From the NCBI GenBank assembly GCA_910583775.1, contig CAJTYD010000098.1, forward strand, positions 1 through 6,571: a stretch of DNA of 6,571 nt. Reading direction: 5' to 3'. Source of the stretch: an uncultured Muribaculaceae bacterium (GTDB taxonomy: Bacteria; Bacteroidota; Bacteroidia; Bacteroidales; Muribaculaceae). Position 1 is the stretch's first letter. Every line of letters starts with the position of its first letter. The notes below the pieces were generated by a model, which saw only the letters and a program-made list of their open reading frames with translations, made no database searches and was not told the DNA's origin. Shown here one piece after another: positions 1 to 5,261 of the stretch. The position numbers were made by a program, and so were the translations under genes.

Positions 1-39
1 CCGACTTATACCCCAAAATTCGATGTTTTCAAATTTTTG

Positions 40-282
40 TCATGTACTTAAAATTCCACTATATGATGAAGGCATTTCTGAAACATGAACACCAGCCCAA
101 AGAGTTTCGTCTATATCACTAACCTTTTCATATTTATAAGGATTCATGAACTCGGATTCACTGATTTTACCTGCATTATAATCTCCTACCAACCATTCGA
201 GAACATAATACATGAAATAATGAGAGAACTCGGCAATTTCTTCCTGCATAGGTGATTTTTTGAAAAAATTTAATATGCTCAT
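40..282 (-). CDS. Small hypothetical protein, 80 aa
   Basis: I do not recognise this family. The frame encodes 80 residues from ATG at 282 to TGA at 40. The sequence is soluble-looking, with no signal peptide or convincing membrane segment. It starts with a basic stretch (MSILNFFKKS), followed by an aromatic-rich helix-like segment (roughly residues 14-34, FSHYFMYYVLEWLVGDYNAG) and a more polar C-terminal half. It is the most distal of three minus-strand genes, about 97 bases after the end of the frameshifted gene. No strong ribosome binding site is visible, which is usual in Bacteroidota. A small cytoplasmic protein in an accessory cluster could be an immunity-type partner of a toxin, but nothing in the sequence shows this. 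It could also be the remnant of a longer gene. Confidence 0.5.
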   Translation of the reverse strand: MSILNFFKKSPMQEEIAEFSHYFMYYVLEWLVGDYNAGKISESEFMNPYKYEKVSDIDETLWAGVHVSEMPSSYSGILST

Positions 283-378
283 TGCTTGATTTTTATTGAT
301 ACATTTCTTTTATCTTTACTTTTACACCCACAAAATTTCATTTCCGGGCTATTTAAGCAATATCCTTAGGTTTAGCAT

Positions 379-1016
379 TTATTCGTTTGCGTATTCCTTA
401 TATTCGTTGATATATTCCATGACCAGCTCAATCGCCTTAGGCCGCATATCTTTAATCTCTGGACTGTTGACATAGTAGTTCATTGCAGGATAGATATTAC
501 CCCAATCATTTGACACTAATGCTGTCTGAGCTATTATCAACCCCATGGGTAACATAAAGGACTGCTTATTTATGAGAGGTGTCTGCATGGCAAGTTCCAT
601 AAAGGCATAATTGTTTTTAACGTCATTGTAGTCAGCCATTGCATGGAGATACACCAATACAGCCATCTGCTCACACGAGGCATTTGAATATAGGTCATCA
701 ACTGTTACCACCTTATTCTCAAGAATGCCGTGTTTGGCTTTTGGGAAATTACTGAGGAGTCTAAGTATGTCGTCAGTCCGTCTACATCCCATCCTACGGC
801 ATTTATTAAAGCAATCTTCACATCGAGAGGGTTTCCTTCATCAAACAAGTAAGTTTTTGCCTCTTCTGACAATTTCTTGGGATTGCCCGCTGCCGCTTTT
901 ACGATAGGTACATCCAAATATACCTTGTAAAACTCTGTCGAGGTCAGAGGAGAATCTGCAAAACATATTTGAGTTGCAGATATCATCATTACTAATACAA
1001 AATAAACCTTCTTCAT
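379..1016 (-). pseudogene. Secreted hypothetical protein broken by a one-base frameshift (about 212 aa if repaired)
   Basis: Two overlapping minus-strand frames form one gene. The first, starting at 1016, encodes a signal peptide (MKKVYFVLVMMISATQICFA, likely cleavage after residue 20) and a mature part that stays protein-like up to GWDVDG at about residue 80. After that its own frame gives unrelated sequence and stops at 705. The second frame continues naturally from TDDILRLL and runs to the stop at 379. The switch lies at about 777-779 and needs one extra base, so one base appears to have been lost. The ATG at 792, which opens the second frame, lies inside this overlap and is not a plausible natural start. 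The repaired product would be a periplasmic or exported helical protein. I do not recognise the family. The gene follows the BspA-like gene by 58 bases on the same strand and may be co-transcribed. A sequencing error would equally explain the break. Confidence 0.7.
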
Positions 1017-1074
1017 AGCTTCTCTACTAATTATAAGCTGTGTTTGTTGATGAATTTTTTATAAATGACGAGAG

Positions 1075-1836
1075 CTACTCAATGTCAAATTGATAACCAA
1101 CAATTTTGTCAACATATTGCTTCCATCCTTCAGCATTTTTATATGCGGTAACTGCATCTTTGGGCACATAAATCTTTAGGCGGGGATCACAGCCGTAAAA
1201 AATATTCACCCCGCACTGAGGAGGTGTTTCCGACTCACAAGAAAATGAAATCAAATTCTTACAACCTTCAAAAGCCAAGTCTCCAATGATAGTTACCTTT
1301 TTGCCTAACGCCATATTGTAAATGTTACGGCAACTCGCAAATGCACGTTCTCCGATGAGGGTTAATTCGGTGGAAATATAAATGTCTTCCAATTTATGGC
1401 AGCTATGGAACGCACCTGTTTCAATAGCAGTAACCTTGTTTTCCATGGAAACATATTCCAAATTGATACAATTTGTAAATGCTTTTTCCCCAATTAAGGT
1501 TACCTCTTCGGGAAGATATATACTGACCAGATTTACAGCATTTATAAAGGCGGTTTCTCCTATCGAAGTGACCGGAGCATCAAAAATCAACTTTCCATGG
1601 CCGTTACTATAATGTGTTTGAATTAAATTAGCTCCATAGTCAGTGCCCGCATGCGAGATCAAGACTTGGTTGTCGTTTGTGACATAGGTGATGGTACAAT
1701 TTTCGTCTCCATCATCCCAATTGTCATTTTCTTCACTGCAAGAAATGAAACTAATTAAGCACACTGATGCGAACAGAAAACTCACACACTTGGCTCTTGA
1801 TTGAAGTACCTTAAAAACAAAAGGTCGTTTTTTCAT
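1075..1836 (-). CDS. BspA-type leucine-rich-repeat surface lipoprotein, 253 aa
   Basis: The protein begins with a basic, then hydrophobic, type II signal peptide and a lipobox (FIS-C, Cys33). The residues after the cysteine are strongly acidic (SEEND, then DDGDEN), resembling the lipoprotein export signal that sends Bacteroidota lipoproteins to the cell surface. Residues 89-203 form five consecutive 23-residue BspA/LRR_5 repeats starting at 89, 112, 135, 158 and 181, with the pattern VTxIGxxAFxxCxNL. The C-terminal cap (about 205-247: TPPQ, FYGC, LKIYVP, AYKNAEGW, DKIVGY) is typical of these proteins. Family members bind host or bacterial surface ligands; the ligand here cannot be read from sequence. 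Five repeats make it a small member. The start at 1836 is chosen for the signal peptide and an AGGAAA-like site about 6 bases upstream. A structured leader precedes it. Confidence 0.88.
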   Translation of the reverse strand: MKKRPFVFKVLQSRAKCVSFLFASVCLISFISCSEENDNWDDGDENCTITYVTNDNQVLISHAGTDYGANLIQTHYSNGHGKLIFDAPVTSIGETAFINAVNLVSIYLPEEVTLIGEKAFTNCINLEYVSMENKVTAIETGAFHSCHKLEDIYISTELTLIGERAFASCRNIYNMALGKKVTIIGDLAFEGCKNLISFSCESETPPQCGVNIFYGCDPRLKIYVPKDAVTAYKNAEGWKQYVDKIVGYQFDIE

Positions 1837-1851
1837 TGTTATTTCCTAACA

Positions 1852-2102
1852 TCTTTCCAGTCCCCGAAAGACCTTTACTGTTAATAGCGAAAGCGTGGAA
1901 CTGTATGCCACACTTCCTAATGTACAGGCCCTGAGAAAACCTTTGTGAATAGATGTGGGAATAACAGCCCCACGCATATGCGTGGAGACCATTACGTCCT
2001 CTCTTGTTCACTTTTTTGAAGTTTCTCAGGCTTCGTACATACAAGATGAGAGCATAACGCCTCGATATTTCTATATATTGGAAAGAGTTACCTCAATCCA
2101 AT
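1852..2102 (-). ncRNA. Highly structured non-coding RNA or 5' leader of unknown class
   Basis: No convincing gene lies here, but the sequence is dense in pairing. Read on the minus strand, it starts with a hairpin (2102-2077: 6-bp ATTGGA/TCCAAT stem, T-T mismatches, GAG/CTC, GTAA GNRA loop) directly after a -7-like box. Next is a 120-base imperfect hairpin whose arms are 1920-1949 and 2007-2040: 6 bp at the base, a symmetrical 4x4 internal loop, 9 bp (CCTGAGAAA), 4 bp and 5 bp (GTGAA). Its apex holds the 16-base perfect palindrome CCACGCATATGCGTGG (1970-1985), which competes with a GTGGG/CCCAC pairing (1955-1959 with 1969-1973). Further hairpins are 1895-1898/1908-1911 and 1852-1857/1866-1871, the latter just ahead of the lipoprotein ribosome site. 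It may be an independent small RNA (Bacteroidales-1/6S RNA should be tested) or a regulatory leader. The strand is inferred from the promoter-like box. Confidence 0.5.
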
Positions 2103-2104
2103 CG

Positions 2105-2112
2105 CAAAGTTA
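2105..2112 (-). promoter_or_regulatory. Putative -7 promoter box (TAACTTTG)
   Basis: TAACTTTG on the minus strand fits the Bacteroidota -7 consensus TAnnTTTG. It would place the transcript start at about 2098-2102, where the GNRA-capped hairpin of the structured leader begins. No TTTG/TTG -33 element is found 19-21 bases upstream, so support rests on the -7 box and its position. It would drive the structured RNA and the BspA-like gene behind it. Confidence 0.45.
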
Positions 2113-2346
2113 CAATTTTCCCCTGATAATCATCTATATTTGAGTAACTTTCTTCATTTTGAGCATGAAAATAGATTGAAAAACGATGGTGAAAGACTTA
2201 TTTGGGTCCAAAAAGTGCATCACTTTCCTCTACATAAAGTCCGCAATAGCATAAAAATCCCTAAAAATTTTCTGCAATCCCATGAAATTTCGGAAGGTCG
2301 CCATTACAGAGTTTCGCTTTAAAAAGGTCACCTGAGGGTCACCAGT
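2113..2346. other. Gene-free stretch next to the junction, with GGTCRCC repeats
   Basis: I see no supportable gene here. The open plus-strand frame from 2140 to 2322 has no recognisable protein character. The notable content is three direct copies of GGTCRCC at 2296-2302 (GGTCGCC), 2326-2332 and 2337-2343 (both GGTCACC). The last two are 11 bases apart, about one helical turn, and they end roughly 50 bases from the tRNA 3' half. Short repeats of this spacing beside an attachment core are typical of integrase arm-type or excisionase binding sites. That role is inferred from position only. Confidence 0.4.
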
Positions 2347-2383
2347 AAAAGAAAAAGCACCTACAGAAGTTCTATAAGTGCTT
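2347..2383 (-). terminator. Rho-independent terminator downstream of the tRNA 3' half
   Basis: On the minus strand, an imperfect hairpin (AAGCAC/GTGCTT, then TA/TA and AGAA/TTCT interrupted by single mismatches; 2355-2383) is followed by a T-rich tail (complement of 2347-2356). It lies about 12 bases after the tRNA 3' end, where a tRNA terminator is expected, so the tRNA fragment appears to have kept or brought its own downstream signal. Confidence 0.7.
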
Positions 2384-2797
2384 GATTTCTAATGTGGACC
2401 AGCCTGGGCTTGAACCAGGGACCTCCAGATTATGAGTCATGATGCGCAGGATGCGGTCGTAATAAAGCTTACGGGTCTCGAGGGCAAGCGTTCCGTCTCG
2501 ATTGAGGGCGATGATACGGTTCATCGACTCATGCAGTTCATCAATGCTTCTGTCTTTCGATTTCGGAAATTTTATCGTGAAGTCTTTCATCTCAATAGAT
2601 TTGACGAAAATACGAATCTGCCCTGTAAGCTCCGAAAACATCCGGCAGGCATATAAAAGAGACAAAAGCATTCCTATGGCTGAAAGAGCTACCAGATATC
2701 CGGGTGCTTCTTTTGCCCAAAGCATACCCGCGGCGATAGAGAATATAATTATTCCCGAAAAGGCGAGCGCGAGATTCAACCTGAAATTACCCCTCAT
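2372..2797 (-). pseudogene. Sensor histidine kinase, N-terminal part only, truncated at the H-box
   Basis: From ATG at 2797 the protein has two hydrophobic segments (about 8-27 and 33-52) separated by a very short loop (AKEAPG), so it probably senses within the membrane or inside the cell. A HAMP/linker-like helical stretch follows, then LYYDRILRIMTH at residues 111-122. His122 would be the phosphorylated histidine. After MTH, a kinase should continue with ELRN-like sequence and then a HATPase domain. Instead the frame runs into the tRNA 3' half (NLEVPGSSPG, the usual translation of a tRNA T-arm region) and stops at 2372 after 141 residues. Dimerisation beyond the H-box and ATP binding are lost, so it cannot act as a kinase. 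It overlaps the response regulator gene by 11 bases (2787-2797), indicating translational coupling and a former kinase-regulator pair. Confidence 0.85.
2395..2438 (-). other. 3' half of a tRNA gene with anticodon CAT (Met or Ile2); candidate att core
   Basis: Reading the minus strand from 2436, the anticodon loop CTCATAA (anticodon CAT at 2434-2432) is followed by the 3' anticodon-stem strand TCTGG, the variable loop AGGTC, a perfect T-arm (CCTGG, TTCAAGC, CCAGG; 2419-2403), the 3' acceptor strand CTGGTCC (2402-2396) and discriminator A at 2395. CCA is not encoded. The D-arm, the 5' acceptor strand (expected GGACCAG) and most of the 5' anticodon stem are absent; kinase sequence sits there instead, and only GA/TC of the stem still pairs next to the loop. 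It cannot yield a functional tRNA. Tyrosine recombinases often cross over in the anticodon loop and carry the 3' half, so an attachment site is the natural explanation. Confidence 0.8.
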
Positions 2798-3374
2798 TTT
2801 CTTTCCTTAACTGATTATATAACGTCTGGCGATTTATGCCGAGGATCTGTGACGCCTGCGACAGATTCCCTCCGCATTCCTTTATGATTCTCTTAATATG
2901 AGTAAGCTTCATCTCTTCGAGTGACAGAGATTTCTCCTCCGCCTCCTTTTTCTGAAGCACGTCTGCTCTTTTAAGTTTCTCCCTGTCGGAGACATTTCTC
3001 CGGTTTTTCGCTATGGCCCTTTCGAGTATCTCATTCAGGTTCTCGTTGTCCCATGGCTTGGTGACAAAGTCGTCCGCACCCTGTTTCATAGACTCTACCG
3101 CAAGCTGAATGTCGCCGAAAGCGGTAAGCATCACCACCGCCGGGGCGTTATCCATCTCCTTTATGCGCTCGAGCCAGAACAGGCCGTCTTTACCGTCAAG
3201 ATCTCCGGCATTGAAATTCATGTCAAGGATCACGGCATCCACATCCCCGCGCATCAGCAGCGCGGGAATGATCTGCGGGTTGTCTGTAGTTACGATTTGT
3301 CCGAAATCGGGCTCAAGAACCAGCTTGAGCGTCCGCAACACAGACTTATTGTCATCTACTATCAGAATCTTCAT
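2787..3374 (-). CDS. Response regulator, receiver plus Fis-type helix-turn-helix, 195 aa
   Basis: The N-terminal receiver domain (about 1-122) has the acidic pair Asp7/Asp8, the phosphoacceptor Asp51 (AVILDMNF), Thr84 (VMLTAFG) and Lys106 (VTKPW), so it should be phosphorylatable. A charged linker (about 123-152) leads to a Fis-like helix-turn-helix (about 157-191, with GGNLSQASQILGINRQTLYN). The AAA+ sigma-54 activation domain of NtrC proteins is missing, which matches the compact PrrA/RegA-type layout of about 180-200 residues. The next gene, overlapping by 11 bases, is its kinase, now truncated. The divergent TolC and adaptor genes are its likely targets, and an operator-like inverted repeat lies in front of them. 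It is a DNA-binding transcription factor in the cytoplasm. The start at 3374 gives a complete receiver beginning MKILIVDD. Confidence 0.9.
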   Translation of the reverse strand: MKILIVDDNKSVLRTLKLVLEPDFGQIVTTDNPQIIPALLMRGDVDAVILDMNFNAGDLDGKDGLFWLERIKEMDNAPAVVMLTAFGDIQLAVESMKQGADDFVTKPWDNENLNEILERAIAKNRRNVSDREKLKRADVLQKKEAEEKSLSLEEMKLTHIKRIIKECGGNLSQASQILGINRQTLYNQLRKENEG

Positions 3375-3409
3375 AGCGTAAAAGTAAAAATCAACAGAGT
3401 TGACAGCAA

Positions 3410-3441
3410 CAAATTTAGTTCATTGCTTTAAATTTCGCAAA
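3410..3441 (-). promoter_or_regulatory. Bacteroidota-type promoter of the response regulator gene
   Basis: On the minus strand, TTTG (complement of 3438-3441) is followed after exactly 20 bases by TAAATTTG (complement of 3410-3417), a full match to the phylum's -33/-7 consensus. Transcription would start at about 3403-3406, giving a leader of roughly 30 bases before the ATG at 3374. Confidence 0.75.
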
Positions 3442-3631
3442 TATGAGCAAACTTCTATCATTAATTCACTCCACCTCATACCCCATTAATAGTCAGATCA
3501 TTCAAGTTTTACGCGTTATAATGACAATACTATAATTTTAATTATCAATATTTTAAATCTTCCGCAGAAGCCCCGTTGTTGCAGTCGGTCTCAAACTCAT
3601 ACCGAGAGGATATATGTAATGTTAGGGGCCG

Positions 3632-3786
3632 TATTCCGCGACCGCACCGCGGTCAATCATATACTGCCCGAGCTGACCCTGGTAAGGGTCACGGATTATA
3701 GCCACGGGTCGGAAAAGGCGAATGCCTTTTTCTGACCCGTGGTAGCTTTGCGGTGTGGATTGCGACCGCGGGGCGGTCGCGGATTA
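3632..3786. repeat. GC-rich nested-palindrome block with terminal inverted repeats (MITE-like)
   Basis: This block of about 155 bases stands out as GC-rich within an AT-rich intergenic region. Its ends form an inverted repeat of 14 bases with one mismatch (TATTCCGCGACCGC at 3632-3645, matched by GCGGTCGCGGATTA at 3773-3786). Inside are four more hairpins: GACCGC/GCGGTC (3640-3654), a 7-bp perfect stem with GGTA loop (3674-3691), a long stem of about 18 bp starting CCACGGGTC (3702-3742), and an 8-bp perfect stem with GGG loop (3762-3780). Such nested symmetry resembles a miniature transposable element or a REP-like dispersed repeat. I see no clear target-site duplication. It could also act as a transcription barrier between the divergent genes. 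Confidence 0.55.
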
Positions 3787-3792
3787 GTAATA

Positions 3793-3811
3793 TTGTCTAA
3801 AAATTAGACAA
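3793..3811. promoter_or_regulatory. Operator-like inverted repeat upstream of the efflux genes
   Basis: TTGTCTAA and TTAGACAA (3793-3800 and 3804-3811) form a perfect 8-bp inverted repeat around AAA. Its centre is about 76-80 bases upstream of the predicted efflux transcript start, a position suited to an activator. The adjacent divergent response regulator, whose Fis-type helix-turn-helix would bind as a dimer, is the obvious candidate ligand. That pairing is inferred from context. Confidence 0.5.
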
Positions 3812-3846
3812 AAGATTATCGAAAAATACGATTTGCGATAAAAAAC

Positions 3847-3877
3847 TTTCATCCGCGATTTCATGCTGATAATTTTG
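3847..3877 (+). promoter_or_regulatory. Putative promoter of the TolC-adaptor operon
   Basis: TAATTTTG at 3870-3877 matches the -7 consensus TAnnTTTG. TTTC at 3847-3850, one base off TTTG, lies 19 bases upstream. Transcription would begin near 3882-3884, at the first possible ATG, which favours the downstream ATG at 3900 as the real start of the TolC-like gene. No sigma-54 type GG-N10-GC site is visible. Confidence 0.55.
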
Positions 3878-3899
3878 CAGCATGAAAAATCAAGATAGA

Positions 3900-5249
3900 A
3901 TGAAATTCATTAAAAGGCATAAGGCCGGTCTGATCCTGACAGGAATATTGTCCTTGTCGGCAATGACGGCATCCGCGCAGATGACGCTGAATGACTGCCT
4001 GATATATGCCCGCGATCACGCCCATGCCAACCGGATAAACCGGATAGAGACAGAGAAGGCCTCCGCCGACAAACGGATAACTCTGTCAGAAGTGATGCCA
4101 TATATCGAATACAACATGAGCGGGAACATGAGTTTCGGACGCAACATCGACCCCGGAACCAACACATACGACAACAAGAAAACCATTTCCTCCGGATTCG
4201 GGATCGGTATGTCGCTGCCGCTTTTCGACGGTCTGGTCACCATCAACAATATCCACGCTTCCGAGGTGGCAAGACAGAGATTGGGAAAAACGGCGGATAT
4301 TGAACAGGACAAGATCTCGCTTCAGGTGATTGCCTCGTTCTATAATGTGTTTTATTGCCGATCGCTTGTGGAACAAATGGAAGAGAATTTCCAGCGCGAC
4401 TCCCTGAAGCTTGTGTCGGTAGAAAAGGAGGAACGAGTCGGAACCAAGAGTGAAGCAGACGTCGCCGAGATCCGGGCATTGCTCGCATCAGACGAATACG
4501 AACTCACGAACCAGCGCAATCTTCTCGACAAGGCATATCTGAGACTTCGCTCCGACATGGGGATGCAGCCGTCGGAAGAGCCTCTCGAACTGACAGAACA
4601 CGAACTGGAGCACGTCGGATCAGCAAAAGAACTGTCGGGAATGGCAAAAGAAAGAGGCTTCATTCATCCCGAAATCGAAGAAGCCGCACTGGCTCTCAGG
4701 GAAAGTCGCTACAATTTAAGAGCCGCCAAAGGCGCCTTCTCTCCTAAAATTTCATTCAATGCCGGAATCTCTACCTCTTATTACCGGATGATAGGCGACA
4801 ACACGGTCCATCCGGGCTTCGGCCGCCAGTGGCGCGACAACATGGGACAATATCTCGGGCTGACATTTTCCTTACCCCTTTTCACAGGGCTGTCAGACGT
4901 GAACCGCCTGAAAAAAGCCAGACTGGATGTCAAGGAACGACAGGAGCAGCTTGAGCAGACTAAATTCCGTATCGAAAAGGAATCGGCCGAGGCATTGCTC
5001 GACTATGAATCGGCCTTGAAAGAATGCAAAGCCGCCGAAGCGCGACTCGTCGCCGAGCAGCAGGCTTTCCGTGCGGTCAGCCGAAAGTTCGAGTTAGGAG
5101 CAGCCTCCGCGATCGACTATTATACCGGCAGCGCACGTCTTTCGGTGGCAAAGGCGACCCTGACGGGGAAACGGATACAGATGATTGTGAACAGAATAAC
5201 CTTAGGATATTACAACGGGGAGAAACTAATCAAGGAACAAGATATTTAA
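3900..5249 (+). CDS. TolC-family outer-membrane efflux protein, about 449 aa
   Basis: The product is the outer-membrane channel of a tripartite efflux or type I export machine, forming a trimeric beta-barrel with a long periplasmic helical tunnel. From ATG at 3900 there is a clear signal peptide (MKFIKRHKAG, hydrophobic core, ASA before Gln27). An upstream in-frame ATG at 3882 would add six polar residues (MKNQDR) and lies at the predicted transcript start, so I prefer 3900. The mature protein shows the two-fold OEP repeat: helical starts (MTLNDCLIYARDHAH), strand segments ending in SLPLFDGL and SLPLFTGL, and long charged helices (for example KKARLDVKERQEQLEQ). Length and layout fit TolC homologues. 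The adaptor gene follows after 12 bases, so the two are surely one operon. The substrate cannot be told. Confidence 0.92.
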   Translation: MKFIKRHKAGLILTGILSLSAMTASAQMTLNDCLIYARDHAHANRINRIETEKASADKRITLSEVMPYIEYNMSGNMSFGRNIDPGTNTYDNKKTISSGFGIGMSLPLFDGLVTINNIHASEVARQRLGKTADIEQDKISLQVIASFYNVFYCRSLVEQMEENFQRDSLKLVSVEKEERVGTKSEADVAEIRALLASDEYELTNQRNLLDKAYLRLRSDMGMQPSEEPLELTEHELEHVGSAKELSGMAKERGFIHPEIEEAALALRESRYNLRAAKGAFSPKISFNAGISTSYYRMIGDNTVHPGFGRQWRDNMGQYLGLTFSLPLFTGLSDVNRLKKARLDVKERQEQLEQTKFRIEKESAEALLDYESALKECKAAEARLVAEQQAFRAVSRKFELGAASAIDYYTGSARLSVAKATLTGKRIQMIVNRITLGYYNGEKLIKEQDI

Positions 5250-5261
5250 GAGAGGACAAAA

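Larger units (their letters stand above)
1..2438. mobile_element. Putative end of an integrated genetic element (left part of window)
   Basis: This stretch ends on the right in the 3' half of a tRNA gene fused into a disrupted histidine kinase gene, as expected when a tyrosine-recombinase element using a tRNA 3' end as its core site inserts elsewhere. It is visibly more AT-rich than the kinase, regulator and efflux genes to the right. It carries accessory-type cargo (a BspA-like lipoprotein, a frameshifted secreted protein, a small unknown protein), and GGTCRCC repeats lie close to the junction. No integrase, relaxase or conjugation gene is visible, so the recombinase would have to lie beyond position 1. 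The extent to the left is unknown. The alternative is an assembly chimera between two unrelated loci. Confidence 0.42.

Noticed and set aside
10..40. Possible terminator after the small unknown gene
   Set aside because: Only a weak AT-only stem of about 6 bp can be drawn, with no clear tail, so I would not call it.
1811..2044. Minus-strand open frame of 77 codons over the structured leader
   Set aside because: It has no protein-family character and overlaps the start of the BspA-like gene. Its length is explained by the conserved stem-rich RNA-like sequence rather than by coding.
1955..2143. Plus-strand open frame of 62 codons over the same region
   Set aside because: It is antisense to the leader, without ribosome site or recognisable domain; the base pattern is better explained by the long hairpin.
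2140..2322. Plus-strand open frame of 60 codons left of the junction
   Set aside because: It has no recognisable motif, signal peptide or ribosome site, and it lies in a stretch better explained as an element end.
3109..3381. 90-codon plus-strand frame opposite the response regulator
   Set aside because: It is antisense to a clear receiver domain and has low-complexity Ser/Arg content.
3619..3735. 38-residue plus-strand frame inside the palindromic block (starts MLGAVFRD)
   Set aside because: The frame runs along both arms of hairpins and ends inside one. The symmetry constrains the bases, and the peptide resembles no family I know.
3820..3877. Possible sigma-54 promoter for the efflux operon
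   Set aside because: TTGC occurs at 3833-3836, but there is no GG at the required distance upstream, and the regulator lacks the AAA+ domain needed to activate sigma-54.
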